Part shown: positions 54,172 through 63,469 of the stretch, piece by piece
How positions within the stretch are numbered: the stretch's first letter is position 1
How the letters are laid out: each line of letters starts with the position of its first letter
Notes under the pieces: generated by a model
Told to the model about the DNA's origin: nothing
Database searches by the model: none
The model's input: only the letters and a program-made list of their open reading frames with translations
Source of the DNA: Ignavibacterium sp.
GTDB lineage: Bacteria > Bacteroidota > Ignavibacteria > Ignavibacteriales > Ignavibacteriaceae
Assembly (NCBI RefSeq): GCF_025998815.1
Contig: NZ_AP026678.1
Span: 1,798,001-1,862,000 of the forward strand
Direction: 5' to 3'
DNA length: 64,000 bases
Position numbers and translations under genes: made by a program

Positions 54172-54810
54172 TTGAAAAACGAATTACTTCAAATACAATC
54201 TGAATTACAAAAAAGGTTATCAATTCCCTACCAATGGAATCGAAAACAAAATGATTTTCTTGATAACAAAACGAATTTTATTTATCGGATAAAAACTTTC
54301 GAAAATTTATTAGCTGAGGTTGATAAACAATTTAAGTCGAATAAAAATTTTCAGATGTATTTTGATTATTCACTAAATCGCTGGTTTAACTTTTGGTCTG
54401 CTTATGCAGTTGAAAAGATTTTCTGCTCGCTTCCGAATGTAAAACCGGTTTTTAATCAACGCGACAGATTAAAAGATTTTTCAATTAACGGAATTACTTT
54501 CGATCATAAGACAACAGTATTTCCGCGCAGATTTAATCTCACTTTTGAACAAGCAAAACAAAATCCATTAAGTCTTATCGAATGGTTATATCTTAATCAA
54601 TCGAAACAGAAAAGAAAACACTATCATAACAGATTATTCATAGTGTTGTTCAGTTCTGATGGCGAACATTGGAAACTTAAAGCAGAAATTATTTGGCTGA
54701 AAGAATTAATTGAAAATTATGTTTCGCAGTTTGAATCAAATAAATTATTTTCACTTCAATTAAACAAAGAATTTAAAACATTATCAGACATAATCTGGGC
54801 AGTAAAATGA
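54172..54810 (+). CDS. Putative PD-(D/E)XK restriction endonuclease-like protein
   Basis: The 212-aa protein has a possible nuclease core: VEKIF (Glu81), then LKDFSINGITF-DHKT with Asp102, Asp111 and Lys113 spaced as in PD-(D/E)XK enzymes. Its conserved-looking middle includes RKHYHNRLFIVLFSSDGEHW. It lies behind a DNA methyltransferase gene. The frame has no ATG before residue 62; TTG at 54172 is the first start, preceded by the REP palindrome. The original start may therefore have been displaced by the insertion. Endonuclease role is inferred from motif and position. Confidence 0.6.
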   Translation: MKNELLQIQSELQKRLSIPYQWNRKQNDFLDNKTNFIYRIKTFENLLAEVDKQFKSNKNFQMYFDYSLNRWFNFWSAYAVEKIFCSLPNVKPVFNQRDRLKDFSINGITFDHKTTVFPRRFNLTFEQAKQNPLSLIEWLYLNQSKQKRKHYHNRLFIVLFSSDGEHWKLKAEIIWLKELIENYVSQFESNKLFSLQLNKEFKTLSDIIWAVK

Positions 54811-55508
54811 ATAATCTTTACAAGGCAACCTGCATAGTACTTTTCACTTTCTCATTTTTTTTTATTTCAAGCTGCGGTGATTCAAAAAATGAAGATTCTC
54901 CGGAGACAAAAACAACTTCAACTGATTTTTCAAAAAGATATGGAGTTAAATCTGCAATTGTTGAGTATGCAATTACAGGTTCACAGTCCGGAACTAAAAC
55001 TTTATATTTTGAAGACTGGGGAATGAAGCAAGCTGAGTACACAAATTCTGTTTTGCAAATTGCAGGATTTTCCAAAAACATTAATCTCCTTAACATTATT
55101 AAAGATGATTCAAACTATATAATTGATCTGGACAGAAAAACCGGGACTAAGACAAAAAATCCGGTAAAAAAACTTATTGCAGAACTTCAAAATCAAAAAA
55201 GTTTCGGTGAATTTGGTGAACAGATTTTATTAAAGAGTGGTGCAATGAAAGTCGGAAGAGAAGAATTTCTCGACAAAGATTGTGATATATATGAAATTAA
55301 AAACGCTGGAACAAAAATCTGGATTTGGAAATGGATTCCTTTGAAAACGATTACTAAAACAGGTGGAGTAGAAATCAACAGTGTTGCAAAAAAAATCGAA
55401 ATTAATGTGAGCATTCCTTCTGAAAAATTTGAACCACCCAAAGATGTTACAATAACAGAAGTTGACCTCGATGATATTGAAAATCAAATGAGGCAGCAAA
55501 ACAAATGA
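54807..55508 (+). CDS. Hypothetical lipoprotein, 233 aa
   Basis: The signal peptide ends in lipobox SSC (MNNLYKATCIVLFTFSFFFI then SSC). The mature part is beta-rich (AIVEYAITGSQSGTKTLYFE, REEFLDKDCDIYEIKNAGTK) and resembles outer-membrane lipoprotein carriers in pattern only. It overlaps the endonuclease-like gene by 4 bases at its start and the beta-CASP gene by 4 bases at its end, so the three are translationally coupled. Confidence 0.75.
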   Translation: MNNLYKATCIVLFTFSFFFISSCGDSKNEDSPETKTTSTDFSKRYGVKSAIVEYAITGSQSGTKTLYFEDWGMKQAEYTNSVLQIAGFSKNINLLNIIKDDSNYIIDLDRKTGTKTKNPVKKLIAELQNQKSFGEFGEQILLKSGAMKVGREEFLDKDCDIYEIKNAGTKIWIWKWIPLKTITKTGGVEINSVAKKIEINVSIPSEKFEPPKDVTITEVDLDDIENQMRQQNK

Positions 55509-56866
55509 TAAGTTTCCTTCCTGTTGGAGGTGGCAATGAGATTGGTGCAAATTGTTTTTATCTTAATATAAATGGAAACGGAATAATACTCGATTGCGGT
55601 ATTCATCCACAAAAAGAAGGAATAGAATCTCTACCAAAATTTGAACTTCTCAAGAATAAAACTATTGACTATGCATTAATTTCACACGCACATCAGGATC
55701 ACATAGCAGCGCTTCCCTTTCTAATAAAAAAATTTCCTTACATTAAAATTATTACAACGCCTCAGACGCGTGCATTGGCTGAATTAACTTTACACAATGC
55801 TGTTTCTATTCTTAAAAAAGAAATCATTGATGAACAGTTTGAGTTTTATACTCATGATGAAGTTGATCTTTTGATTAAGATGATTAATTACTACGAATAT
55901 GAAAAGGAGTTCTTGCTTTCATCTTATCATCAAATTACAGAAGCAGATCTAATTGCAACATTTTTTGATGCGGGACATATTCTTGGCTCATCAGGAATTT
56001 TTCTAAACAACAATGGTTACAAAATATTTTATACAGGTGATATTAATCTTGCAAATCAGGCAATTCAACCTGCAGCAATTTTACCAAACACAAAAATCAA
56101 TACATTAATTCTTGAATCAACTTATGGGGCAACTGATTCAAGCGAGATACTTGATTGGCAAAAAGAAGCAGAGCGGTTTGCAAAAGAAGCAAATAAAATT
56201 CTTACTGCAGGAGGTTCTATCTTAATTCCGGTTTTTGCACTTGGAAAGCTTCAGGAAATGCTTGCGACAATCTGGTTGTTAATGCAAAAAAGGAAACTAT
56301 CTCAGGTGGATATTTTTACTGGTGGAATTGGGACAAAAATAAACCGAGTGTATGATTACAACAGATATGTTGTAAATCGCATTGATAAAGAATTTGAATT
56401 GAGTATGATTCCGCAAATTGATTATACACAACTAAGTTCTCCGGATGAATTTTTCAAAAATCCATCGATTGTGCTTGCAGCAAGTGGAATGATGATTAAA
56501 GGGACAAGTTCTTATGATTTTGCAATGAGATTTCTCCAACAAAAAAATTCTGCAATCTTTACTGTTGGTTATATGGATGAACGAACTCCTGGTTATCTTA
56601 TTTCAAAAGCAAAGAGAGGTGATAAAATTTTTATTGATATTTCAGATAAACCAATTGAAGTAAAATGTGAAATAAAAAATTTCAGATTCTCCGCACACGC
56701 AAAAAGAGAGCAACTTATTTCAATAGTAAAAAAACTTAAACCAGATAATGTAATTCTTGTTCACGGTGATGAAGAAGCAATTAACTGGATGGGAAAAGAG
56801 ATATTAAAAAGTTTTTCAGGAATTAAAGTCTATGTCGCTGTTTGCGGGAAAGAAATAGTTTTATAA
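55505..56866 (+). CDS. Metallo-beta-lactamase/beta-CASP family ribonuclease-like protein
   Basis: The metal motif HAHQDHIAALPF, FDAGHILGSSGIFL and FYTGDINL mark the MBL fold. The beta-CASP insertion includes LILESTYGATDSSE, IPVFALGKLQEML and the C-terminal FRFSAHAKREQL and NVILVHGDEEAI. Members process RNA (RNase J / CPSF73-like). The length of 453 aa is the compact bacterial/archaeal type. Its start overlaps the lipoprotein stop (ATGA). Substrate is not predictable. Confidence 0.9.
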   Translation: MISFLPVGGGNEIGANCFYLNINGNGIILDCGIHPQKEGIESLPKFELLKNKTIDYALISHAHQDHIAALPFLIKKFPYIKIITTPQTRALAELTLHNAVSILKKEIIDEQFEFYTHDEVDLLIKMINYYEYEKEFLLSSYHQITEADLIATFFDAGHILGSSGIFLNNNGYKIFYTGDINLANQAIQPAAILPNTKINTLILESTYGATDSSEILDWQKEAERFAKEANKILTAGGSILIPVFALGKLQEMLATIWLLMQKRKLSQVDIFTGGIGTKINRVYDYNRYVVNRIDKEFELSMIPQIDYTQLSSPDEFFKNPSIVLAASGMMIKGTSSYDFAMRFLQQKNSAIFTVGYMDERTPGYLISKAKRGDKIFIDISDKPIEVKCEIKNFRFSAHAKREQLISIVKKLKPDNVILVHGDEEAINWMGKEILKSFSGIKVYVAVCGKEIVL

Positions 56867-56915
56867 AGACAAATGATATTGAATAAATAATCTTCGTATA
56901 TTTAAACAAATAAAT

Positions 56916-56935
56916 TTCATTCTGTTGAGAATGAA
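56916..56935. promoter_or_regulatory. Inverted repeat upstream of citrate synthase
   Basis: TTCATTCTGTTGAGAATGAA is a perfect 8-base dyad with a 4-base centre, ending 30 bases before the citrate synthase start. It may be an operator or a 5' UTR hairpin. There is no T-run, so it is not a typical terminator of the upstream gene. Confidence 0.35.
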
Positions 56936-56965
56936 CATTCCTATAACTACTTATCAGGAGGAGTC

Positions 56966-58279
56966 ATGTCTCAGGTACTCAAAAACAAACTCAAAGAAAA
57001 AATTGAAGGATGGCGTCCAAGAACTGCCCGATTAGTAAAAGAATTTGGAAATGTAAAAATTGATGAAGTAACAATCGGACAGGTAATTGGTGGTGCACGC
57101 GATATTAAATGCCTTGTAACAGACATTTCATATCTTGATCCATACGAAGGAATTCGTTTCAGAGGTTTAACAATTCCTGAAGTTCTTGAAAAACTTCCCA
57201 AAGTTCCTGGTGGTGAAATGCCCTATGTTGAAGGATTTTTCTACTTCTTATTAACAGGTGATATTCCATCAATGAAAGATGTTGAAGATGTCGCTGATGA
57301 ATTTAATAAAAGACAGGAAGTGCCTCAGTATGTTTTTGATATGCTTAAAGCTTTGCCGAAAGATTCACATCCGATGGCAATGCTTTCCGCTGCTATTGTT
57401 GCGATGCAAAGAGAATCTATTTTCTTTAAGGAGTATGAAGAAGGAAAACTTCATAAAAATGATTATTGGGATCCAACTTATGAAGATTCCTTGAATCTGC
57501 TTGCAAAACTTCCACGCATTGCTTCATTCATCTACAGGTGGAAATATAAAAATGGTGATATCATCCCTTCTGATCCAAAGCTTGACTGGGGTGGAAACTT
57601 TGCTCATATGATGGGAATACCAAAACCTTATGATGATGTTTCAAGGATGTATTTCATACTTCATAGTGATCACGAAAGTGGAAATGTAAGTGCTCACACA
57701 GGACACTTAATTGCATCCGCTTTGTCTGATATTTATTATTCCATTTCAGGAATGGTTAATGGTCTTGCCGGTCCACTACACGGTTTGGCAAATCAGGAAG
57801 TATTGAAATGGATTCAGGAAATTTATGAGAAGAAAGGTGGCAAAGTTCCAACAGAAGAAGAAATGAAACAATTTGTTTGGGACACTTTGAAATCAGGTCA
57901 GGTTATACCTGGATTTGGTCATGCTGTATTGAGAAAAACTGATCCCCGTTACACTGCACAAAGAGAATTCTGTCTTAAACATTTACCTGATGATCCATTG
58001 TTCAAATATGTTGATTTGCTTTACAAAGTTGTTCCTCCGATTCTACTTGAACAAGGTAAAGCAAAAAACCCCTGGCCAAATGTTGATGCGCAATCCGGTG
58101 TAATTCAGTGGTATTATGGTTTGAGAGAATATGATTTCTACACTGTATTATTTGCTGTCGGCAGAGCTCTTGGTGTTTGTGCTAACATAATTTGGGATCG
58201 CGGACTTGGTTATCCGATTGAAAGACCAAAATCAGTTACAACAGAAATGCTGGAAGAAGCTGCCGGAATTAAAAAATAA
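56966..58279 (+). CDS. Citrate synthase, eukaryotic-type
   Basis: It condenses oxaloacetate and acetyl-CoA to citrate. The catalytic regions are GLAGPLHGLANQEVLKW (His), PGFGHAVLRKTDPRYTAQ (His) and NVDAQSGVIQWYYG (Asp). The N-terminal extension and sequence style match the mitochondrial-like citrate synthases found in some bacteria. Length of 437 aa fits. AGGAGGAGTC precedes the ATG. A hairpin repeat lies 13 bases after the stop. Confidence 0.94.
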   Translation: MSQVLKNKLKEKIEGWRPRTARLVKEFGNVKIDEVTIGQVIGGARDIKCLVTDISYLDPYEGIRFRGLTIPEVLEKLPKVPGGEMPYVEGFFYFLLTGDIPSMKDVEDVADEFNKRQEVPQYVFDMLKALPKDSHPMAMLSAAIVAMQRESIFFKEYEEGKLHKNDYWDPTYEDSLNLLAKLPRIASFIYRWKYKNGDIIPSDPKLDWGGNFAHMMGIPKPYDDVSRMYFILHSDHESGNVSAHTGHLIASALSDIYYSISGMVNGLAGPLHGLANQEVLKWIQEIYEKKGGKVPTEEEMKQFVWDTLKSGQVIPGFGHAVLRKTDPRYTAQREFCLKHLPDDPLFKYVDLLYKVVPPILLEQGKAKNPWPNVDAQSGVIQWYYGLREYDFYTVLFAVGRALGVCANIIWDRGLGYPIERPKSVTTEMLEEAAGIKK

Positions 58280-58291
58280 TTTTTTCAGTTT

Positions 58292-58319
58292 GCAGAGACT
58301 TCCTGTAGCAAGTCTCTGC
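58292..58319. repeat. Hairpin repeat behind citrate synthase
   Basis: GCAGAGACTT and AAGTCTCTGC form a perfect 10-bp stem with an 8-base loop. There is no downstream T-run, so it is listed as a repeat that may act as a weak terminator or mRNA 3' stabiliser. Confidence 0.6.
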
Positions 58320-58342
58320 GGAAATTAATTTAAGATATTAAA

Positions 58343-58537
58343 ATGACAGATACATCAAAAGAAAAGAATTCGAATTCCAAAATGAAGAATGGAATTCCGA
58401 TGGGCGTCGGTGTTGCTTTAGGAGTTGCACTCGGAGCTGCTTTGCGTAATATTGCTCTTGGATTAGTGATTGGAATTTTAATTGGAGGAATTGGAATTTT
58501 AATTAACAATTCAAGAAAAGCTAAAACAAAAATTTAA
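58343..58537 (+). CDS. Small glycine-rich membrane protein, 64 aa
   Basis: A polar N-terminus is followed by a Gly/Ala/Val-rich hydrophobic stretch (GVGVALGVALGAALRNIALG, LVIGILIGGIGILI) forming one or two membrane helices, then a basic tail. Similar glycine-zipper proteins are common and uncharacterised. A strong terminator follows 41 bases downstream, supporting a real transcript end here. Confidence 0.6.
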   Translation: MTDTSKEKNSNSKMKNGIPMGVGVALGVALGAALRNIALGLVIGILIGGIGILINNSRKAKTKI

Positions 58538-58578
58538 GCACTGATAAAAAATTTGTTTGAAAATTTCAGATTGTTTTG

Positions 58579-58617
58579 ATGCCTTAGCGATTTACATAGC
58601 TAAGGCATTTTTTATTT
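58579..58617 (+). terminator. Strong rho-independent terminator
   Basis: ATGCCTTAGC (58579-58588) and GCTAAGGCAT (58599-58608) form a perfect 10-bp stem with a 10-base loop, directly followed by a T-run TTTTTTATTT. It insulates the 1,599-residue protein gene from the upstream operon. Confidence 0.9.
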
Positions 58618-58669
58618 GGATTTCCTTTGATTTAATTTTAATTAAACTCTCACAAAACTTTTTATAACT

Positions 58670-61600
58670 ATGCCCAATGAATTAAAAACTCTTTCCGAAA
58701 TTCTTCTTGCCGGGAAATCTGCAATTGAAAAAGAGGAATCGAAAGAAATAATCTCAGAGTTGATAGAATTTTTCAAAGCTTATACTCAATCAGGCATCGA
58801 TGATTCTGATTTTCATTATCTGATTGAAAAACTTATAGGCAGTGGTTTCGATAAAGAGATGATGTCCGAAATTCCAGTTGAATTATTTCATTCGGTTGGA
58901 GAGAACCTATTATATTCAGCTCATTCAACTCAAACAACCAATCAATCATTCAATAATTCAAACAATCTTTCACTCATACATTTAATCATTCATTCTTACC
59001 TCAATCTTTTCAGATATTCTCAATTTCTTAAGAGAGTTTATGAAGATAAAAGATGGGAAAATTTAATTCTTCAACTTATAATAAAAAGTAATTTTACTTT
59101 CGATAGACTATTTGAACAGCGAGTAAATCAATACGGTCAGAAAAATTTATTCAGAGTTATTGAAGGCAACAGAACAATTGATTATTCGTGGGATACAATT
59201 AATAAAAAAGTTGATGAGTTTAGAAAATCGCTTTCAGTTTTGCTTTCAGAAGATGATGAGGAGACTTTTGTCGCCTTTCTTCTTGACAATTCGCTCGAAA
59301 TGATTTTACTCGATCTCGCTTGTCTGACTTCAGGAATAGTTAATGTAATGATTCCTGCCAATTCAGTTCCTCAACACATTGAGTTTATACTTAATCAAAC
59401 AAAAGCAAAATACATTTTTGTTGATGATGAAATTCAGCTTTCAAAAATCAAATCGGTGAAGAACAACTTATCAAATCTGAATAAAGTTATATTACTCAAA
59501 GGTGCCTCAATAGAAGATTATGTTATTCCTTTCAATGAGTTTCTCAATTCTGATTCAGCAATAAAAGAATTCCCTGTAAATACTAAGAAGCATATAAATA
59601 CTAATTCACTCGCAACAATAATGTACACTTCAGGGACAACAGGGGATCCGAAAGGAATAATGTTTTCTCATCTTAACATTGTTTACAAAAGATTTTGCAG
59701 AGCAATGGCAATACCTGAAATCAGTGACGCAGACAGATTTCTAAGCTATCTTCCTTTATATCACACTTTCGGGAGATGGCTCGAAATGACCGGCGCAATT
59801 TTCTGGGGTGCTGAATATGTATTTATGGAAAATCCATCAATCGAAACGATGATCAATAACTTCAGATTGGTGAAGCCATCAATTTTTATAAGTATTCCTA
59901 AAAAATGGATGCAACTATATGAAACGATTATCTCAAAAGTTGATATCGAGTCTGAAGAAGATAAAAACATTAAAGAAGTAGTTGATGATATAACCGGCGG
60001 AAATCTCAAGTGGGGACTTTCAGCGGCAGGCTATCTTCCCGCTGAAATTTTTCAATTCTTTCAAAGATATGGAATTGAACTGATGAGTGGTTTTGGAATG
60101 ACAGAAGCTACAGGCGGAATAACTATGACTCCTCCTCACAAATATAAACCTGATTCGCTTGGAAGAGCTTTACCGGGAATTGAAATTAAAGTTGCTGAAG
60201 ATGGTGAGCTAATGATTAAAGGCGCTTATGTAATGATGGGATATTTTGGTGAAAATCCTGAAAATACTTTTATTGATGGCTGGCTTCCCACAGGAGATTT
60301 AATGTCAATGGATGAAGATGGTTTTATTGAAATTGTAGATCGTAAAAAAGAGATTTACAAAAACATTAAAGGTGAAACAATTGCTCCACAAAAAATTGAA
60401 AATCTTTTCCGCGACTTTGAAGCAGTTAAACAGGTTTTTCTTGTTGGTGATCATCGTCCTTTTAATACTGTTTTGATTTATCCTGATTATGAATCAGACT
60501 CATCTCCCATTAAAAAATTAGATGATAAACAAAGACAGGATTACTTTGCATCACTGATTGTTTCAGTAAATAACTTCCTCGCTCCATTCGAAAGAATAAT
60601 TGATTTCAGGTTAACCGACAGGCCTTTTTCACTTGAACACGGAGAATTAACTCCAAAAGGTACATTCAAGAGACGAGTAATCGAAAAGAATTTTGCAGAG
60701 CTTATTAACTCTATGTATGAGAAGAACTATATCGAACTAAGAGCAGATAATTTTAAGATAAAAATTCCCTCTTGGTTTTTAAGAGAAATGGGAATTTTAA
60801 GTCGCGACATTCATTTGAAAGATAAAAGCATTTCTATTTCCAAACTGAATAAACATCTTCCTGTAGAAGTTGTCGATGATGAAAATAATTTCTTTCGCAT
60901 TGGTTCATTTATTTACCAGTTTAAGAATAAGCTGATTGATCTTCAGGATTTACTAACTAATCCGATTTACTGGCTTGGTAACAAGTACTTAGTTGACTTC
61001 ACAGGTGAGGAAATACTTCAATGGCAAAGAAAGGATACGAAGGATTCCGGAATTACTTTAATAAAACCCTTTGAGAAATCCCGATGTGAATCAAATGAAA
61101 TTCAGAAATTCTCTGAAGCAGTTGGTAAAGGAGGTTTTTCACTTCTTAATCTTCATCTCGCAGTTTGTCTGATTCAGAAGGAAACTGATAAAGCAACAGA
61201 AGAAAATTTATTATTGTTCTTTAACAAAATTTTTAAGAACAAATACGATTATCTGCTTTCGATTACTACTGAAATTCTTTATAATCCTGAACTAATTTTT
61301 GAATTCAGTTTAAAGAAAGAAATTCTATTACTTTTATTACAATCTTCCTCAAAAGATAAATTCAGAAATATTCTGATAAACTATTCTGAAAACCATCCTG
61401 CAATACTAAACGATGAAGTAATTGAATTCATTTGTTCAATAAGCAAAGGATTTGATAACTTAAATGAAATACTAAATGCTCTGAAATGTTTTTACGAAAA
61501 GCATTGTTCTGGAACCCAGCTTTCTGTTTTACCAATTACATCATACTTCAAATTACTTGTAGCTTATGGAAGCAAACATCCGATTACTTACAAGATTATA

Positions 61601-63469
61601 AGAATTGCTTTACTTGAATATGAGCTTTATCCAAAATCAAAAAGATTGCGTCAGTTAGCACTTAAACATCGACTTGAATTAAGAAAAGGTTTAAGAAAAT
61701 GGCTTGGTGAAAATCAGAAAAATGCAATTGATCCGGAAACAGGTGAAGAATATTCGTGGGAAGATGTTCTGGTATTTGAGGAAGATGTTGACATTGCAGA
61801 TAAGTTTATTATTTCAGAAGCATTGATTGAGCAGCCGGTAATTCGCGAAGCCGTGTTTTTATTCTCTAACGGAATATTGATTGATCTAAACAGCATTCTG
61901 CCTTCAGGTGTGTGGATAAGTTTTTTAAATTCCTCAGAACTAAGAAATGTTTATCGCATAACAGTACAGACCCGTTTTCAGGGTTCATTTGAATTTATTC
62001 TTCATGTGAATAAAACAATCTTTAAAGAAGAACTTGAAGAAGAAATAAAATGGATAATTATGGCTGGCAAACAGATTCGCGGTGAACGGATTGCTGCTCA
62101 GTTTGGTGGACTTTGGGAAGAATATTCAATGTGGACAGAAGAATATATTGCTGGAGAGTCAGTTGCAAAATTCTTAAGAAGAGAAATCAAGCGAACTACT
62201 GAATCCGGTAGTGATAGAATAAAATGGCTATGGAGATTTTTTGTCTGGAGTGCTTTTGCAGCATATTTAAAATTCAGAAAGATAACAAATGATAAAATTG
62301 AATTAGGAAATCCGGCACCGGAGAATATAATCCTTCCGCCACACGATTATCAGACTGGTTCTTACATAACTTCATTTTACAAAAGAGAAAACTCTGTATC
62401 GTACTATCAATTCATATTAAACTTCTACAACAAATTCATTTTAAAATCGGAAGAAGAATATCCTGTTCTTAAAAATGATTTGGCATTAAGCAGCATATTA
62501 TCAGCAATATGTGAAGTAGAAGGTGCAGAAAAGGGATTGGAAATTATCCAAAGGTTAAGAAGAGAACTGATTACCAAAGGAAATTTTCCGAACATAAATG
62601 AATTACTTCACGAAGCTGATTTATTTATTCAGAATGTTAAGCATTTCGGATTTTTACCAAAGCAACTTTACTTTGCAATAAAACGATTTAACAGATGGAA
62701 TGAGCTTAATAAAGAAGCATCACTTACTGCTCAAGCGGAAACTATTTATGATATATATGAAACTTATCGTTTGTTCGATCTGGAAGAAGATTATCCTGCA
62801 GTAAGAACAAGATTTTTTATTGAAACTGTGTTGAAGGATTCATCTGAAAAATTCAAGGCGGTTCTTCGGGAAATCATTAAAAAGCAAAGACAAAAAAAAC
62901 TTACTAAGGATGAGACTATAAATCTTATCAGCAATCTTAGCTTTGAATTTGAGTTAAGTGAGAAAGAAAATTTCTTTTTAACAAGATTAAGTTATCCTCA
63001 TCTTAAACCGACTGACTCGGCAACATTTCTTAAAGTTAAAGGTGACTCTGCTTTTGCTTCAGGACTTGTAGTACAACTTAACGACAGCGATGGCAATCCA
63101 TATCTTGTTCGTTCTCCAATTAATCCAAAAGAAATATCAAAACTTCACAAGCTTTTTATCGAAGCGAATCTGATTGTTACATTCAGACCTGAGCACAATT
63201 ATCTGGTAGCTGTTTCAGATCGTGGTTTTATTATTGGCGGCTTATTTTATTACAGAACAAGTGAAGACACAGTTCAGATGGAAAAGATTGTTGTAGCTAA
63301 CCGCTACCGAAGAAAAGGAATTAGTGAAGGACTAATGAATGAACTGTTTAACAGAATGAAAGCAAAAAATATCAAATATGTTACAACGGGATTTTTCCGT
63401 CCGGAATATTTTTATCGTTTTGGATTTAAGATTGAAAGGAAATACTCCGGACTTGTAAAAGAATTATAA
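58670..63469 (+). CDS. Giant acyl-AMP ligase - helical region - GNAT acetyltransferase fusion, 1,599 aa
   Basis: Residues about 145-690 form a long-chain acyl-CoA synthetase-like adenylating enzyme: P-loop MYTSGTTGDPKG (~319-330), SGFGMTEATGG (~474), TGDLMSMDEDGFIEIVDRKK (~541) and the late catalytic Lys region ELTPKGTFKRRVIE. About 690-1,500 is largely helical and unassigned. Within it, LGNPAPENIILPP (~1,212) faintly recalls the HxDxxxxN/NIL loop of small-molecule kinases. The C-terminus (~1,480-1,599) is a GNAT domain: MEKIVVANRYRRKGISEGLM for CoA binding, then YFYRFGFKIERKY. No signal peptide. One protein could activate an acid and transfer an acyl or acetyl group, but the substrates are unknown. 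Confidence 0.88.
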   Translation: MPNELKTLSEILLAGKSAIEKEESKEIISELIEFFKAYTQSGIDDSDFHYLIEKLIGSGFDKEMMSEIPVELFHSVGENLLYSAHSTQTTNQSFNNSNNLSLIHLIIHSYLNLFRYSQFLKRVYEDKRWENLILQLIIKSNFTFDRLFEQRVNQYGQKNLFRVIEGNRTIDYSWDTINKKVDEFRKSLSVLLSEDDEETFVAFLLDNSLEMILLDLACLTSGIVNVMIPANSVPQHIEFILNQTKAKYIFVDDEIQLSKIKSVKNNLSNLNKVILLKGASIEDYVIPFNEFLNSDSAIKEFPVNTKKHINTNSLATIMYTSGTTGDPKGIMFSHLNIVYKRFCRAMAIPEISDADRFLSYLPLYHTFGRWLEMTGAIFWGAEYVFMENPSIETMINNFRLVKPSIFISIPKKWMQLYETIISKVDIESEEDKNIKEVVDDITGGNLKWGLSAAGYLPAEIFQFFQRYGIELMSGFGMTEATGGITMTPPHKYKPDSLGRALPGIEIKVAEDGELMIKGAYVMMGYFGENPENTFIDGWLPTGDLMSMDEDGFIEIVDRKKEIYKNIKGETIAPQKIENLFRDFEAVKQVFLVGDHRPFNTVLIYPDYESDSSPIKKLDDKQRQDYFASLIVSVNNFLAPFERIIDFRLTDRPFSLEHGELTPKGTFKRRVIEKNFAELINSMYEKNYIELRADNFKIKIPSWFLREMGILSRDIHLKDKSISISKLNKHLPVEVVDDENNFFRIGSFIYQFKNKLIDLQDLLTNPIYWLGNKYLVDFTGEEILQWQRKDTKDSGITLIKPFEKSRCESNEIQKFSEAVGKGGFSLLNLHLAVCLIQKETDKATEENLLLFFNKIFKNKYDYLLSITTEILYNPELIFEFSLKKEILLLLLQSSSKDKFRNILINYSENHPAILNDEVIEFICSISKGFDNLNEILNALKCFYEKHCSGTQLSVLPITSYFKLLVAYGSKHPITYKIIRIALLEYELYPKSKRLRQLALKHRLELRKGLRKWLGENQKNAIDPETGEEYSWEDVLVFEEDVDIADKFIISEALIEQPVIREAVFLFSNGILIDLNSILPSGVWISFLNSSELRNVYRITVQTRFQGSFEFILHVNKTIFKEELEEEIKWIIMAGKQIRGERIAAQFGGLWEEYSMWTEEYIAGESVAKFLRREIKRTTESGSDRIKWLWRFFVWSAFAAYLKFRKITNDKIELGNPAPENIILPPHDYQTGSYITSFYKRENSVSYYQFILNFYNKFILKSEEEYPVLKNDLALSSILSAICEVEGAEKGLEIIQRLRRELITKGNFPNINELLHEADLFIQNVKHFGFLPKQLYFAIKRFNRWNELNKEASLTAQAETIYDIYETYRLFDLEEDYPAVRTRFFIETVLKDSSEKFKAVLREIIKKQRQKKLTKDETINLISNLSFEFELSEKENFFLTRLSYPHLKPTDSATFLKVKGDSAFASGLVVQLNDSDGNPYLVRSPINPKEISKLHKLFIEANLIVTFRPEHNYLVAVSDRGFIIGGLFYYRTSEDTVQMEKIVVANRYRRKGISEGLMNELFNRMKAKNIKYVTTGFFRPEYFYRFGFKIERKYSGLVKEL

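Noticed and set aside
58292-58319. Hairpin behind citrate synthase considered as a strong terminator
   Set aside because: There is no T-run after the stem, and a convincing terminator lies further on at 58579-58617.
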